Assembly: GCA_947492525.1 (NCBI GenBank)
Contig: CANLNQ010000020.1
Location: forward strand, 62,001-126,000
From: an uncultured Granulosicoccus sp.
GTDB lineage: Bacteria; Pseudomonadota; Gammaproteobacteria; Granulosicoccales; Granulosicoccaceae
Direction of reading: 5' to 3'
Length of the DNA stretch: 64,000 nt
The translations under genes were made by a program, and so were the position numbers. Shown one piece after another: positions 19,368 through 29,872 of this stretch (position 1 is its first letter; every line of letters starts with the position of its first letter). A model generated the notes under the pieces. That model saw nothing but the letters and a program-made list of their open reading frames with translations, had not been told where the DNA came from and searched no databases.

Positions 19368-21296
19368 TCAGGGAGAAGCCGAGGACGTGATCTCGACATC
19401 TGCAGACTCGCGAAGACTCTCCAGCAGGGCTTCAAACTCGGTATTACCCAACTGCGGATTCGCACCTGCAGAAACAGCGGCCGATTCCACTGCCACCGAT
19501 TCGTCTGATTCATCCGCTGCCTCGGGTACCTCGATAGCGACAAGTCGCAAAGCCATCAAATCTCCATTGCTGGTTTGCACCTCTTCAGTGACCACACGCT
19601 CCGCATCGGGATGTGGCAAGGCAAACACCCGCGAGACCACTCGCCCATCAAGTTCAGTGGACTGGCGTTCCAGCACGAGGCCTTCAAGAGCCGTGGCAAA
19701 TTCATCTCCCTCTGCAATGGCAGACGGCGTTTCACCTGTAGCCAGTTTCTCCAACGCCGCTTCCTGACGCAGTGTCAACACTTCGTTCGCTCGCTCACCC
19801 TTGAGCTCTTCAGTGACCTGGTCACGCACATCGTCAAGCGTCTTGTCACGCTCGCCTTCATGCTCCAGAACGCGTATCACCACGACATGCCTGTCCCCCA
19901 CTTCGATGATCTCGGAGTTCAATTGCTCATCGAGCAACTCCGGACTGAATGCAGCCGACATGACTCGAGGATTGGACAACACAGCACCGGAATTCGTGTC
20001 GCTATCCAGCCAATCGGATGTCTTGACCTCAAGACCGGACACATCGCTGGCAGCTTCCAGGGAATCCGGGTTGTCGAATGCTTGCTCCGATACGATTTCC
20101 CGAAGATCGAAGAACTCGCGATCTGCCTCATCCTGCTGCATATCGGCAATGATTTCTTCCTTCACCTCGTCAAACGCCTTGCCGGATTCAGCAGTAACCT
20201 TGTCCAGACGAATCAGATGAACACCGAACTGACTGACAACAGGCTCTGATAGATCACCTTCCTCGCTCAGCGCGAATGCGGCTTCTTCGAACGCAGGATC
20301 CATCCCACCCGGAGCGATGATGCCCAGGCTTCCACCGAGATCGGCAGTACCGATATCGTCCGAGAATTCACGCGCAAGATCGGCAAACGACTCGCCACCT
20401 TCAACGCGCGTCTTGATCTCGGCAAGTCTTGCAATCAGTTCGTCCTCATCGCCTTCGTCAGTGCTGAGCAGGATGTGCGAAATCTCGCGCTGTTCAGGCA
20501 CGATGAAATTGGCGCGATTCTCGTTGTAATAGGTTTCTGCCTGCTCATCGCTTATCTCGATATCTGCGGCAATGGCCGAGCTTTCGATCTCGATATACTG
20601 AATCTTGACCCGCTCTGGAAACTTGTAGTTTTCCTTGTTCTCATCGAAGTAGGCAGCAACCTCCTCATCCGTGACTTCCACGGTTTCGGCAGCCTTGGCG
20701 GCATCGAATCGAACGGCATCGATAGTGCGCGTCTGACGGGCCAGAGCCGAGAGCCGTTCGGCCTCTGTGGGCAGGGTGAAACTGGTGTCGCTGATGCCGG
20801 TCCTGAATTGATTCATGGCTGTGTCGTCGCGAAAACTCTGTTCGAAGGCCGCAACAGACATGCCCGAGGCTCGCAACTGCGTCTGATAGGTCTCGCTGTC
20901 AAAGCGTCCATCGACCTGAAATGCCGGCAAGTTGCGTATCGCCCTTCCCAATGTCGAATCGCCGACGGCAAACTTCTGTCTGGCCACTTCGCTTTCGAGA
21001 ACCTGCTGTGTTATCAGCTGTTGCAGGGCTTGCTCGCGCAACAGGGATTCATTCGCGAAGGCTTCAGGCAACTGACCGCCGAACATTCTGGCCAACTGTT
21101 GACGCTGCTGCTGGTAAGCGCGCTCGAGTTGCAATTGATCGATGGCCTGACCGTTGACCTCTGCCACAGGGGGCACAGACCCGCCACTGAGATAGGAACC
21201 GATTCCGACCAGAGCAAAAGGAATGATGATGATCGTGATCAAGGTGTACTTGATGGGCTTGGAATTTCTGACCGTCTCTCGAAGATCCAATAACAT
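19368..21296 (-). CDS. ppiD: periplasmic folding factor PpiD (SurA-like, parvulin domain)
   Basis: PpiD is an inner-membrane-anchored chaperone at the periplasmic exit of the Sec translocon. The protein is 642 residues. A single transmembrane anchor lies at about residues 17-36 (YTLITIIIIPFALVGIGSYL), followed by a SurA-N-like chaperone segment, a parvulin domain at about 265-365 (ISHILLSTDE, then LGGSLGIIAPGGMDPAFEEA), and a C-terminal extension. It lies downstream of hupB and two tRNA genes, the usual lon-hupB-ppiD context, and has a strong terminator after it. Confidence 0.94.
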   Translation of the reverse strand: MLLDLRETVRNSKPIKYTLITIIIIPFALVGIGSYLSGGSVPPVAEVNGQAIDQLQLERAYQQQRQQLARMFGGQLPEAFANESLLREQALQQLITQQVLESEVARQKFAVGDSTLGRAIRNLPAFQVDGRFDSETYQTQLRASGMSVAAFEQSFRDDTAMNQFRTGISDTSFTLPTEAERLSALARQTRTIDAVRFDAAKAAETVEVTDEEVAAYFDENKENYKFPERVKIQYIEIESSAIAADIEISDEQAETYYNENRANFIVPEQREISHILLSTDEGDEDELIARLAEIKTRVEGGESFADLAREFSDDIGTADLGGSLGIIAPGGMDPAFEEAAFALSEEGDLSEPVVSQFGVHLIRLDKVTAESGKAFDEVKEEIIADMQQDEADREFFDLREIVSEQAFDNPDSLEAASDVSGLEVKTSDWLDSDTNSGAVLSNPRVMSAAFSPELLDEQLNSEIIEVGDRHVVVIRVLEHEGERDKTLDDVRDQVTEELKGERANEVLTLRQEAALEKLATGETPSAIAEGDEFATALEGLVLERQSTELDGRVVSRVFALPHPDAERVVTEEVQTSNGDLMALRLVAIEVPEAADESDESVAVESAAVSAGANPQLGNTEFEALLESLRESADVEITSSASP

Positions 21297-21367
21297 GATG
21301 AATGCAGTGCCTTATTGATCAATAACCTGTCTTGCCCGTGCGCATCCAAGATGGATTCACATGGCCC

Positions 21368-21396
21368 AAAAAAAAAGGGTGCCGAAGCACCCTTTT
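21368..21396 (-). terminator. terminator after the tRNA-Val/tRNA-Asp genes
   Basis: A 6-bp GC stem (GGGTGC/GCACCC, extended by A-T pairs) with a four-base loop is followed on the minus strand by nine T. It lies about 75 bases beyond tRNA-Asp and about 70 bases upstream of ppiD. It should end the hupB-tRNA transcript, so ppiD probably has its own promoter. Confidence 0.85.
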
Positions 21397-21470
21397 CAGT
21401 CTCTATCCGATATCTCGGTAGAGGGTCGTTACTGCCAGGCTATCGCTAGCGTTGACAGTAACTCTGATGT

Positions 21471-21547
21471 TGGCGGAGCGGACGGGACTCGAACCCGCGA
21501 CCCCCGGCGTGACAGGCCGGTATTCTAACCAACTGAACTACCGCTCC
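21471..21547 (-). tRNA. tRNA-Asp (GTC)
   Basis: The 77-nt cloverleaf starts GGAGCGG and ends with an encoded CCA. The anticodon loop CTGTCAC gives GTC. D-arm (TTCAGTTGGTTAGAA) and T-arm (GGGTTCGAGTCCC) are canonical. It lies five bases downstream of tRNA-Val. Confidence 0.97.
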
Positions 21548-21552
21548 AAAAA

Positions 21553-21628
21553 TGGTGGGTGCTGACGGGATCGAACCGCCGACCCTCGCCTTGTAAGGGC
21601 GATGCTCTACCAGCTGAGCTAAGCACCC
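21553..21628 (-). tRNA. tRNA-Val (TAC)
   Basis: The 76-nt cloverleaf starts GGGTGCT and ends with an encoded CCA. The anticodon stem TCGCC/GGCGA encloses CTTACAA, so the anticodon is TAC. It begins seven bases after the hupB stop and is likely processed from the hupB transcript. Confidence 0.97.
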
Positions 21629-21635
21629 AAGCGTC

Positions 21636-21908
21636 TTAGTTTACAGCATCTTTAAGCGCTTTACCAGCTTTAAAGCTAGGAACATTTGATGCTGCAATTT
21701 CCAGAGGCTCACCTGTACGTGGGTTACGGCCAGTGCGAGCTTCACGTTTACGAACAAGGAATGTGCCAAAGCCTACCAGAGTAACCGCATCTCCGTCTTT
21801 CATGGCATCGGTCACTGCGTCCAATACTGCGTCGACCGCATTGGCTGCATCTGCCTTTGACATATCGCCCTTTGCGGCAACCGCATCAACAAACTCACCT
21901 TTATTCAT
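21636..21908 (-). CDS. hupB: DNA-binding protein HU, beta type
   Basis: HU bends and compacts DNA in the nucleoid. The protein is 90 residues, the family length. It has the N-terminal helices ([14 protein letters not shown]), the [20 protein letters not shown] segment and the beta-arm tip RNPRTGEP. It lies between lon and the tRNA-Val gene, and its start follows GGGGAAG. A likely sigma-70 promoter is at 21988-22017. Confidence 0.96.
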   Translation of the reverse strand: MNKGEFVDAVAAKGDMSKADAANAVDAVLDAVTDAMKDGDAVTLVGFGTFLVRKREARTGRNPRTGEPLEIAASNVPSFKAGKALKDAVN

Positions 21909-21987
21909 AAACCGACTTCCCCGTTTGTACTGTTATTTGAACGCCAGTTTCTCATGACGCTGGTGAATACCCGAAAGCAATGTGCGA

Positions 21988-22017
21988 ATCATACGCGAAA
22001 ATGAACCAAAAACCCAA
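21988..22017 (-). promoter_or_regulatory. candidate hupB promoter
   Basis: On the minus strand a TTGGGT (-35) is followed after 18 bases by TATGAT (-10), about 80 bases upstream of the hupB ATG. The hexamers are close to sigma-70 consensus; no transcription start is known. Confidence 0.45.
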
Positions 22018-22180
22018 CAAACAAAAGGCTTTCAGAACATTCAAGTAACTCTTGAAGAATCGCAACTCAGCGGATCAGAGAATCTTTGTCCGTGGCCGTT
22101 CAACGAAGAGAATAGTATCCGAAATATTCGCGAAAGTGTTCAGGTTCAATTGTGAAATAAATGACACACAATTAATGAAT

Positions 22181-22204
22181 CCGACCTGTTTACAAACAGG
22201 CCGG
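22181..22204 (-). terminator. hairpin after lon
   Basis: A stem of about ten pairs (minus strand CCGGCCTGTTT pairing with AAACAGGTCGG, one G-T) lies 28 bases past the lon stop. The following ATTCATTAATT is T-rich but not a run, so it is a likely but weak terminator. The 323-bp lon-hupB space holds this and the hupB promoter. Confidence 0.45.
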
Positions 22205-22231
22205 ACTCATGGGCTTAAAAAGACTTTCTGA

Positions 22232-24709
22232 TCAGTGAGTCCTGACCTCACCGGAAGACCCGCCCGGCAGCTCCTCCTTACCGGATACCGGGTCGTTCAG
22301 CTTTTCACCGTCAGGCCCTGGCGAACTGGCTAATGCAACATCGAGTACCTCATCGATCCACTTCACGGGACGAATATCCAGACCGGATTTGATTTCATCC
22401 GGTATCTCGGAAAGATCCTTCTCGTTCTCGACAGGAATCAGTACCGTATCGATGCCGCCACGTTGCGCCGCCAGCAACTTCTCCTTCAGACCGCCAATGG
22501 GCAGAACTTCGCCACGCAGCGTGATCTCGCCAGTCATTGCAACATTGGCACGCACAGGGACATTGGTCAGACACGAGACAATGGCTGTACACATGCCAAC
22601 ACCGGCACTTGGCCCATCCTTCGGTGTTGCACCTTCAGGTACATGCAGATGGATATCCAGCTTCTCGTGAAAGTCCACATCGATTCCCAATGACTGTGCC
22701 CGACTGCGCACCACCATCATGGCCGCCTGAATGGACTCTTGCATCACATCACCCAACTGCCCTGTCGAACTCAGCTTGCCCTTGCCGGGCACCACGGTCG
22801 ATTCAATCGTCAGCAGCTCACCACCCACGGAGGTCCATGCCAGACCTGTCACCTGCCCTACCTGGTTCTCCTGCTCGGCACGTCCATGACGGAAGCGTGG
22901 AACACCCAGGTAATCACCGATGTTCTCGGCCGTTACTGCCACGGGTTCGTGGTTGCCGGGCTCTTCGCCCTTCTCCTTGAGTTCCAGCTCGAGTTCCATG
23001 ACCTCTCTGACAACCTTGCGACAGATCTTGGCCACTTCCCGCTCCAGATTTCGTACACCGGCCTCGCGGGTATAACTGCGGATGATCTCCATGATGGCAT
23101 CATCACTGACAGTCAACTCGGAATCCTTCAGACCGTTGTCTTCCATCTTTCGTGGCAGCAGGTAGCGTTCAGCGATGTTGGCTTTTTCCATCTCCGTGTA
23201 ACCGGGGATGCGAATGACCTCCATTCGATCAAGCAGGGGCTCTGGAATGTTCATGGTGTTGGCTGTTGCCACGAACATCACATCCGACAGATCATATTCG
23301 ACCTCAAGGTAGTGATCGGTGAAGGTATGGTTCTGCTCCGGATCCAGAACTTCCAGCAATGCGGATGACGGATCACCGCGAAAGTCTGTCGACATCTTGT
23401 CTATCTCATCGAGCAGAATCAGCGGATTACGACGCTTCACCTTGGCCAGGTTCTGGACGATCTTGCCAGGCATGGAACCGATGTAGGTACGTCGATGACC
23501 ACGGATCTCCGCCTCATCCCGAACGCCACCCAGTGCCATTCTGCTGAATCTGCGACCCGTGGCTCGGGCGATCGACTTGCCCAGTGAGGTCTTGCCCACA
23601 CCCGGAGGACCTACCAGACACAGGATAGGGCCTTTCGCATGCCCTACACGCTGTTGCACGGCAAGGTACTCAAGGATGCGTTCCTTGACCTTCTCCAGGC
23701 CATAGTGATCATGCTCGAGCGTCTGCTCCGCCTCGGTCAGAGTCTTCTTGAGCTTGGACTTCTTCTTCCACGGCAGGCTGACCAGCGTGTCGATGTAGTT
23801 ACGCACGACGGTCGCCTCGGCCGACATCGGCGACATCATCTTCAGCTTGTTGAGCTCAGCCGTCGCCTTCTTGCGAGCTTCCTTGGAAAGCCCCTTCTCG
23901 GCGATCTTGCGGGTCAGCTCTTCGGTCTCATTGGGCACATCGTCCATCTCACCCAGTTCTTTCTGGATGGCCTTCATCTGCTCGTTGAGATAGTACTCGC
24001 GCTGACTCTTCTCCATTTGCTGCTTGACGCGCCCACGAATGCGCTTCTCTACCTGCAGCATGTCCAGCTCGGACTCCATGAGCTTCAACAGATGCTCAAG
24101 GCGTTCGGCCGGCGAGAACAGTTCCAGAATGGCCTGCTTCTCCTCGACACGCAGAGACATCTGAGCGGCAATCATGTCCGCCAGACGATCCGCGTCATCG
24201 ACACCCGAGAGCGAGCTGAGAATCTCCGGGGGTACCTTCTTGTTCATCTTGACGTACTGATCGAACATATTGGTCACCGAACGAACCAGAACGTCCAGTT
24301 CTTTCTCGTCGGTTTCCTCATCCTCTTCCGGGGCTTCCGGAAAGCTGTAATCAGCAGTGAAGTAGCCTTTCTCCGCCGTGCTGACAGTGTCGATCACAGC
24401 ACGCTGAACACCCTCCACGAGCACCTTAATGGTACCGTCGGGCAATTTCAGCAATTGCAGAATGGTGGCAATCGTGCCAACACGATGAATGTCATCGTCG
24501 CCGGGCTCGTCCACTGCCGCACTGGTCTGCGCGGCGAGCATGATGCGCTTGTCGGCCGACATGGCAGCATCCAGTGCATCGATGGACTTTTCACGACCGA
24601 CGAACAGTGGAATGACCATATGGGGATAGACCACCACATCGCGCAGCGGCAGGACCGGCAGTTGTGCAGGCTCTGCTGGTGATTCTTCAATGATTTCGGT
24701 ATCAGTCAC
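22232..24709 (-). CDS. lon: ATP-dependent protease La (Lon)
   Basis: Lon degrades misfolded and short-lived regulatory proteins in the cytoplasm. The protein is 825 residues: N-terminal substrate domain ([20 protein letters not shown]), coiled coil, AAA+ module with Walker [14 protein letters not shown], and protease domain with the catalytic Ser in DGPSAGVGM and the catalytic Lys in [10 protein letters not shown]. The C-terminus has a Gly/Ser-rich tail of about 25 residues beyond the fold. It starts with GTG at 24709 behind AGGAG. I see no clear heat-shock promoter upstream. Confidence 0.97.
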   Translation of the reverse strand: MTDTEIIEESPAEPAQLPVLPLRDVVVYPHMVIPLFVGREKSIDALDAAMSADKRIMLAAQTSAAVDEPGDDDIHRVGTIATILQLLKLPDGTIKVLVEGVQRAVIDTVSTAEKGYFTADYSFPEAPEEDEETDEKELDVLVRSVTNMFDQYVKMNKKVPPEILSSLSGVDDADRLADMIAAQMSLRVEEKQAILELFSPAERLEHLLKLMESELDMLQVEKRIRGRVKQQMEKSQREYYLNEQMKAIQKELGEMDDVPNETEELTRKIAEKGLSKEARKKATAELNKLKMMSPMSAEATVVRNYIDTLVSLPWKKKSKLKKTLTEAEQTLEHDHYGLEKVKERILEYLAVQQRVGHAKGPILCLVGPPGVGKTSLGKSIARATGRRFSRMALGGVRDEAEIRGHRRTYIGSMPGKIVQNLAKVKRRNPLILLDEIDKMSTDFRGDPSSALLEVLDPEQNHTFTDHYLEVEYDLSDVMFVATANTMNIPEPLLDRMEVIRIPGYTEMEKANIAERYLLPRKMEDNGLKDSELTVSDDAIMEIIRSYTREAGVRNLEREVAKICRKVVREVMELELELKEKGEEPGNHEPVAVTAENIGDYLGVPRFRHGRAEQENQVGQVTGLAWTSVGGELLTIESTVVPGKGKLSSTGQLGDVMQESIQAAMMVVRSRAQSLGIDVDFHEKLDIHLHVPEGATPKDGPSAGVGMCTAIVSCLTNVPVRANVAMTGEITLRGEVLPIGGLKEKLLAAQRGGIDTVLIPVENEKDLSEIPDEIKSGLDIRPVKWIDEVLDVALASSPGPDGEKLNDPVSGKEELPGGSSGEVRTH

Positions 24710-24885
24710 GGGGCTGAATTCTCCTGTGTGAGGCTGACTTGTTTAAGTCGAGCATACACGACAAGGTGAGACTCGCTTTGGAAAAATCAAGCGCGGAAAC
24801 CCTTTGTAACCAGCGTTGCAAGCCCTTTGTACAGACATCCGAGCACGCTGAACGGATCCGGCAAGACACGATACCCCAGACGCAG

Positions 24886-24907
24886 GAAAGCCCCTTTCGG
24901 GGCTTTC
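24886..24907 (-). terminator. hairpin terminator after clpX
   Basis: A perfect 9-bp stem (GAAAGCCCC/GGGGCTTTC, four-base loop) lies about 80 bases past the clpX stop on the minus strand. The T tract is short (the stem's own TTT followed by CCTG). It separates clpXP from lon. Confidence 0.55.
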
Positions 24908-24986
24908 GAGCAACAGCAGTTTGCCGGTTTGTCAGTTTCGCTCGCTACCTTGTGTCGTACTCGATGGCAGCCAGCGATCCTGTCGG

Positions 24987-26282
24987 TCAATCGTCAGAGG
25001 CTGCGCGCTTGTACTTCTCCTCTTCCATGACCTTCTCCTGCCCTTCGAGCAACAGATACGGCTTGGCCTCTCCTCGCACGACGGCGGCATCGAGAATCAC
25101 CTTCTTGACGTTCTCGATACGTGGCAGTTCGTACATCGTATCCAGCAACACGTTTTCCAGAATCGTCCTCAGACCACGCGCGCCTGTCTTGCGTTCCAGA
25201 GAATTCCTGGCCACTTCCTGCAGCGCATCCTTTCTGAACTCGATATCCACCTCTTCCATCGCCAGCAGTTTCTGGTACTGCTTGGTGATGGCGTTCTTTG
25301 GCTCGATCAGGATACGAACCAGCGCATCTTCATCCAGCTCTTCCAGCGTGGCAACCACTGGCAAACGGCCCACGAACTCGGGGATCAGACCGAAACTGAT
25401 CAGATCCTGTGCTTCACAGTCCATCAGCAGCTTGCCGATGTGATCGTGAGTCTCCTTGGATTTCACTTCAGCGGCGAAACCAATTCCGCCCTTGTCGCTA
25501 CGCTTCTGAATGATCTTCTCCAGACCCGCGAAGGCACCACCACAGATGAACAGGATATTGGACGTATCAACCTGCAGGAATTCCTGCTGAGGGTGCTTGC
25601 GTCCGCCCTGCGGAGGTACCGAGGCGATCGTACCTTCAATCAGCTTCAACAGTGCCTGCTGCACACCTTCACCCGACACATCACGAGTAATGGAAGGGTT
25701 ATCGGACTTGCGTGAAATCTTGTCGATCTCATCGATATACACGATACCTGTCTGAGCCTTCTCGACATCGTAATCGCACTTCTGCAGCAGCTTCTGGATG
25801 ATGTTCTCGACATCCTCGCCGACATAACCGGCTTCCGTCAGCGTTGTGGCATCAGCGATGGTGAACGGAACGTTCAGCGTTCTTGCCAACGTTTCTGCCA
25901 GCAGGGTCTTGCCCGAACCGGTAGGACCAATCAGCAATATATTACTCTTCGCAAGCTCGACGTCACCTTTCTTGTCCTTGTACTCAAGGCGCTTGTAGTG
26001 GTTGTACACCGCCACAGACAGGATTCGCTTGGCTTTCGCCTGACCAATAACGTACTGATCCAGCAGTTCGTTGATTTCATGCGGCTTCGGAAGTGAACTC
26101 TCCTCGTCACTTGCCTGCTCCTGCATCTCTTCGGTAATGATGTCATTACACAGATCGACGCATTCGTCGCAGATGAAGACAGACGGGCCCGCAATAAGCT
26201 TGCGAACTTCATGCTGGCTCTTCCCGCAAAAAGAGCAGTACAGCAGCTTGCCGTCGTCTTTCTTGTCTTCCTGATCACTCAT
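24987..26282 (-). CDS. clpX: ATP-dependent Clp protease ATPase subunit ClpX
   Basis: ClpX recognises, unfolds and feeds tagged proteins into ClpP. From the ATG at 26282 the protein is 431 residues. The N-terminal C4 zinc finger is CSFCGKS and CDECVDLC. Walker A is [12 protein letters not shown], the pore loop is GYVGEDVE, and [12 protein letters not shown] is present. The open frame extends to 26342, but the upstream residues are not conserved. It lies 151 bases downstream of clpP in the tig-clpP-clpX order. Confidence 0.97.
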   Translation of the reverse strand: MSDQEDKKDDGKLLYCSFCGKSQHEVRKLIAGPSVFICDECVDLCNDIITEEMQEQASDEESSLPKPHEINELLDQYVIGQAKAKRILSVAVYNHYKRLEYKDKKGDVELAKSNILLIGPTGSGKTLLAETLARTLNVPFTIADATTLTEAGYVGEDVENIIQKLLQKCDYDVEKAQTGIVYIDEIDKISRKSDNPSITRDVSGEGVQQALLKLIEGTIASVPPQGGRKHPQQEFLQVDTSNILFICGGAFAGLEKIIQKRSDKGGIGFAAEVKSKETHDHIGKLLMDCEAQDLISFGLIPEFVGRLPVVATLEELDEDALVRILIEPKNAITKQYQKLLAMEEVDIEFRKDALQEVARNSLERKTGARGLRTILENVLLDTMYELPRIENVKKVILDAAVVRGEAKPYLLLEGQEKVMEEEKYKRAASDD

Positions 26283-26433
26283 GTTTTTACAAACCTCTGG
26301 CTTTGCACCACATTGCCGTGTTTCCCGCGAACATTCAAGCACCCCACCGGTACTTGAATCAGGGTTGCTGTGCAGATCACAGTCGCGATCGAGAACGATC
26401 GCGACATGAGACCCAGCTCAAGTTTACGCTGGT

Positions 26434-27150
26434 CTAGCTCTCAGGAGTAGATGTGTCTCCACTACTGGCAACATTGACTTCTTCATCGCGCGTCTGAACG
26501 ATGCGATCGACCAAACCGTACGCCACGGCGTCCTCAGCCGTCAGAAAGTTGTCACGTTCCGTGTCATTCTTCACTTTCTCGACAGTCTGTCCGGTGTGCT
26601 TGGCCATCAACGTGTTCATTCTGTCCTTTATCGACAGAATCTCTCTCGCATGTATATCGATATCCGTGGCCTGCCCCTGAAAACCCGCCGAAGGCTGGTG
26701 AATCATGACACGGGAGTTGGGCAGAACAAAGCGCTTGCCCTTCTGACCGGCCGTCAACAGGAAAGCACCCATACTGGCCGCCTGACCGATGCACAGCGTA
26801 CTGACGTTCGGCTTGATGAACTGCATGGTGTCGTAGATGGCCATGCCCGCCGTGACCGAACCGCCCGGTGAGTTGATGTACAGCGAGATGTCCTTGTCAG
26901 GATTATCCGACTCGAGGAACAACAACTGCGCGACGATCAGATTGGCCATGTAGTCTTCGACCTGGCCGACCATGAAGATCACGCGCTCCTTGAGCAGACG
27001 AGAGTAGATATCGTACGCACGCTCACCACGTGACGACTGCTCCACAACCATCGGCACAAGACCGCCGGCAGCGTTCGGGCTGGCCGGAGCCGAAAACCCG
27101 TTGTTACCGGACAGTGAGTTGTTGTAACCCCAAGTAGGACCTGAATTCAT
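26434..27150 (-). CDS. clpP: ATP-dependent Clp protease proteolytic subunit ClpP
   Basis: ClpP forms the tetradecameric serine-protease chamber. The 238-residue frame begins two bases after the tig stop. The catalytic triad is visible: Ser in GQAASMGAF, His in MIHQPSAGF, Asp in NDTERDNF. The mature enzyme probably starts near [17 protein letters not shown], so the first 30 residues would be a propeptide. A C-terminal tail of about 15 polar residues extends past the fold. Confidence 0.96.
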   Translation of the reverse strand: MNSGPTWGYNNSLSGNNGFSAPASPNAAGGLVPMVVEQSSRGERAYDIYSRLLKERVIFMVGQVEDYMANLIVAQLLFLESDNPDKDISLYINSPGGSVTAGMAIYDTMQFIKPNVSTLCIGQAASMGAFLLTAGQKGKRFVLPNSRVMIHQPSAGFQGQATDIDIHAREILSIKDRMNTLMAKHTGQTVEKVKNDTERDNFLTAEDAVAYGLVDRIVQTRDEEVNVASSGDTSTPES

Positions 27151-27152
27151 CG

Positions 27153-28487
27153 TTAGCTATTCTCGCTATCAGCCGGAGCTTCTGGCTCCGACGGGTTCAT
27201 GATGTCTTTGAATGTAGTAGGTTCATCGACAACTGTCGCGGCTTCGAGGACTGCTGCGGTTACAGCCTCCTCCAGAACCAGGCCTTCGATGTTCTTCAAC
27301 ATTTCCTGGTTGCCGTAATAGTAGTCTATGACTTGTTGGGGATCCTGATAGGAAGATGCAAGTTCCTCGATCTGTTTTCGTACAGCTGCCGCATCTGCCT
27401 TGATCTCTTTCTGCTGGATGATTTCACCCACCACGAGCCCGAGTTGAACCCGGCGAGTGGCCTGCTCCGAGAACAGTTCGTCAGCCAGCATGGAAGAATC
27501 AGAGTCCGCAGGCATCTGTTGCATGAGTTGTTCCCGCTGACGCTTGATCTCTTCGGCGACCAGCGCGCTCGGCACATCGATGGGGTTGAGTTCAACCAGC
27601 CCATCCATGACCTGAGTCTTGACCTGGGATTCGATACGCTGCTTCAGCTCACGTTCCATGTTCTTGCGGATATCGGCGCGCAGGCTGTCCAGAGTACCGT
27701 CTTCGATGCCGAAGCTCTTGATCATCTCCTCGTCGAATTCCGGCAGCTTCGATTCCTTGACTTCGTGCACCTTGATGTCGAATTCAACGTCCTTGCCCGC
27801 CAGGTGCTCTGCCTGATAGTCCTCTGGAAACGTGACCGTGATGGTCTTTTCGTCACCGGCCTTCAGACCCAGCAGCTGTGATTCGAAACCGGGGATCATC
27901 GCGTTGCTGCCCAGTACCAGGGGCGCCTTCTCGGCCTTGCCGCCATCGAACTCTTCACCGTCCATACGACCGACGAAATCGATGACGATCTGATCGTCGT
28001 TTGCGGATTCTCGCTCGACCGCAACATACTCGGTGCGCTGCTTGCGAAGATTTTCCAGCATCTCGTCGACATCGCTGTCTTCGATGGTTACTACTGGGCG
28101 CGTTACGGTAATGCCGTCGTTGAATACCGGATCGAACTCGGGATAGACCTCGAAAGTTGCCACGAAACTGAATCCGGCATCTTCATCACCTTCGGATGAC
28201 GGTGCGGGCACGATATCCGGCTGGCCGGCAGGACGCAGGTTTTCCTGCTGTACCGCATCGAAGTAGGAACGATTGATCATCGAACCAAGAACTTCGCCGC
28301 GAACTTGTGGTTCGTAGCGCTTCTTGACGACATTGAACGGTACCTTGCCCGGGCGAAAACCATTCATGCGTGTGGTTTTGCTCAGACTTTGCAGACGTTC
28401 CAGTACTGCGCTGTCGATGTCCTCGGAAGGCAGCGCTACTGTCATGCGGCGCTCAAGGCCTTGGGTGGTTTCAACGGATACTTGCAT
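27153..28487 (-). CDS. tig: trigger factor
   Basis: Trigger factor is the ribosome-bound chaperone at the peptide exit tunnel. From the ATG at 28487 the protein is 444 residues. The N-terminal ribosome-binding domain contains [16 protein letters not shown]. The FKBP-type domain spans about residues 160-240 ([19 protein letters not shown]), and the C-terminal helical arms make up the rest. The frame is open to 28577, but the ATG at 28487 follows AGAGG and matches the family start [14 protein letters not shown]. clpP follows directly. Confidence 0.96.
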   Translation of the reverse strand: MQVSVETTQGLERRMTVALPSEDIDSAVLERLQSLSKTTRMNGFRPGKVPFNVVKKRYEPQVRGEVLGSMINRSYFDAVQQENLRPAGQPDIVPAPSSEGDEDAGFSFVATFEVYPEFDPVFNDGITVTRPVVTIEDSDVDEMLENLRKQRTEYVAVERESANDDQIVIDFVGRMDGEEFDGGKAEKAPLVLGSNAMIPGFESQLLGLKAGDEKTITVTFPEDYQAEHLAGKDVEFDIKVHEVKESKLPEFDEEMIKSFGIEDGTLDSLRADIRKNMERELKQRIESQVKTQVMDGLVELNPIDVPSALVAEEIKRQREQLMQQMPADSDSSMLADELFSEQATRRVQLGLVVGEIIQQKEIKADAAAVRKQIEELASSYQDPQQVIDYYYGNQEMLKNIEGLVLEEAVTAAVLEAATVVDEPTTFKDIMNPSEPEAPADSENS

Positions 28488-28588
28488 GCTTGCCTCTAGT
28501 GACCACGGATGAGTGCCGCGGCCGCTCATCAGCCGAACAGGGCCTGTCATCCGACGGTCAGGTGATGTGTCGCGCACGACACGAAAAC

Positions 28589-28672
<84 letters not shown>

Positions 28673-28752
28673 AGAGTATTACTGTCAGCCGTCAATTATA
28701 ACGAAAAATCCGGCAAGGATGCCGATGCGTTACGCTTGGATGAGGGATAAGG

Positions 28753-28829
28753 TGGGGTGAACGACGGGATTCGAACCCGCGACCACAGGAATCACAATCC
28801 TGCGCTCTACCAACTGAGCTACGCTCACC
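28753..28829 (-). tRNA. tRNA-His (GTG)
   Basis: The 77-nt gene includes the extra 5' G (G-1) paired with C73, the identity element of tRNA-His. The anticodon loop TTGTGAT gives GTG. CCA is encoded. Confidence 0.97.
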
Positions 28830-28896
28830 ACAAGTACTGCCCGTCAAAAATGCCAAACCAGGCCGGCTCAACTTCTCGGACCCGACAGGCGATTAA

Positions 28897-28973
28897 TGGT
28901 GCGCCCGGCAGGATTCGAACCTGCTACCCTCGGCTTAGAAGGCCGATGCTCTATCCACATGAGCTACGGGCGC
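28897..28973 (-). tRNA. tRNA-Arg (TCT)
   Basis: The 77-nt cloverleaf starts GCGCCCG and ends with CCA. The anticodon stem TCGGC/GCCGA encloses CTTCTAA, so the anticodon is TCT, reading AGA/AGG. Confidence 0.97.
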
Positions 28974-29017
28974 TCTGCCGATAACCAGGCCGATAAACTG
29001 AAAAACAAGACAAAAAA

Positions 29018-29094
29018 TGGTCGGGGTAGCAGGATTCGAACCTACGACCCTCTGCTCCCAAAGCAGATGCGCTACCAGGCTGCGCTATACCCCG
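29018..29094 (-). tRNA. tRNA-Pro (TGG)
   Basis: The 77-nt cloverleaf starts CGGGGTA and ends with CCA. The anticodon loop TTTGGGA gives TGG. It is the promoter-proximal member of the Pro-Arg-His-Leu array that leads into tig. Confidence 0.97.
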
Positions 29095-29217
29095 AACTTC
29101 GTCTCTGTCAGCCGCACAATAATAACTACTGCATTTGCAGGAGTCAACCAGTATGCAACGACTTTCTCAGAACTTTTTTGCGTCTCCGGCTGAATCCTTC
29201 GTCAATGACCTTTCGAA

Positions 29218-29243
29218 GGGGGCAACCGCCCCCCCCCCCCCCC
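29218..29243. repeat. 15-base poly-C tract with adjoining hairpin
   Basis: The plus strand has GGGGGC-AACC-GCCCCC followed by more C, giving 15 C in a row at 29229-29243. It lies 31 bases past the iscX stop on the opposite strand. The stem may act as part of the isc operon end, but there is no T tract. The rest of the 180-bp space between tRNA-Pro and iscX shows nothing else. Confidence 0.85.
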
Positions 29244-29274
29244 AGAAACCATATCGACAGATCAGGCTCCGGAT

Positions 29275-29469
29275 TCAGTCGACTTCATCCAGCCAGGTCA
29301 TCTGGATGGCTTCCAGTATGCCTTCACTGGATTTTTCGGGATCATCGTCGAAGCCGTCGATTGCCAGTACCCAGGCATGCAGATCCGTGAATCGGACATA
29401 CTGCGGATCGACATCCGGGTGAGCTTCGCACAACTCGATGGCGATTTCTCTGATATCAGACCATTTCAT
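29275..29469 (-). CDS. iscX: Fe-S cluster assembly protein IscX
   Basis: IscX is a small acidic partner of IscS that binds iron and modulates Fe-S assembly. The protein is 64 residues with the family pattern MKWSDIREIAIELCEAHPDV, VRFTDLHAWV and the C-terminal EGILEAIQMTWLDEV. Its ATG shares one base with the fdx stop (TGATG), so translation is coupled. It is the last gene of the isc operon. Confidence 0.95.
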   Translation of the reverse strand: MKWSDIREIAIELCEAHPDVDPQYVRFTDLHAWVLAIDGFDDDPEKSSEGILEAIQMTWLDEVD

Positions 29470-29810
29470 CAGTGAGGCGCCTCGGAAACCATGTTGATGG
29501 TGTACTTGGGTATCTCGATGACCAGATCATCATCAGCCACGATGGCCTGACAACTGAGTCGGGAATCGGTATCGAGCCCCCAGGCCTTGTCCAGGTAATC
29601 CTCTTCCAGCTCATCGGCCTCTTCCAGACTTTCACTGCCGGCGCGCACATGCACATGGCAAGTGGTGCACGCGCAGGACTTCTCACAGGCGTGCTCTATC
29701 GGGACGCCGTTCTTCAGCATGGCATCGCAAATGGATATTCCCGGATCCACTTCGAATTCTGCACCTTCCGGACAGATTTCCGGATGCGGTTTGATCGTTA
29801 CGGTTGGCAT
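29469..29810 (-). CDS. fdx: [2Fe-2S] ferredoxin of the ISC system
   Basis: This ferredoxin supplies electrons for cluster assembly on IscU. The protein is 113 residues. Cluster ligands fit C-x5-C-x2-C in CEKSCACTTC plus a distant Cys in SRLSCQAIV, the adrenodoxin-like ISC arrangement. It lies 62 bases after hscA and is coupled to iscX. Confidence 0.96.
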   Translation of the reverse strand: MPTVTIKPHPEICPEGAEFEVDPGISICDAMLKNGVPIEHACEKSCACTTCHVHVRAGSESLEEADELEEDYLDKAWGLDTDSRLSCQAIVADDDLVIEIPKYTINMVSEAPH

Positions 29811-29872
29811 GACGCCTTGAACTCCTGTCTGATGTTTGTTGTTTGTTTCGTAGGCAGCGCAGCGAGGCGTCT

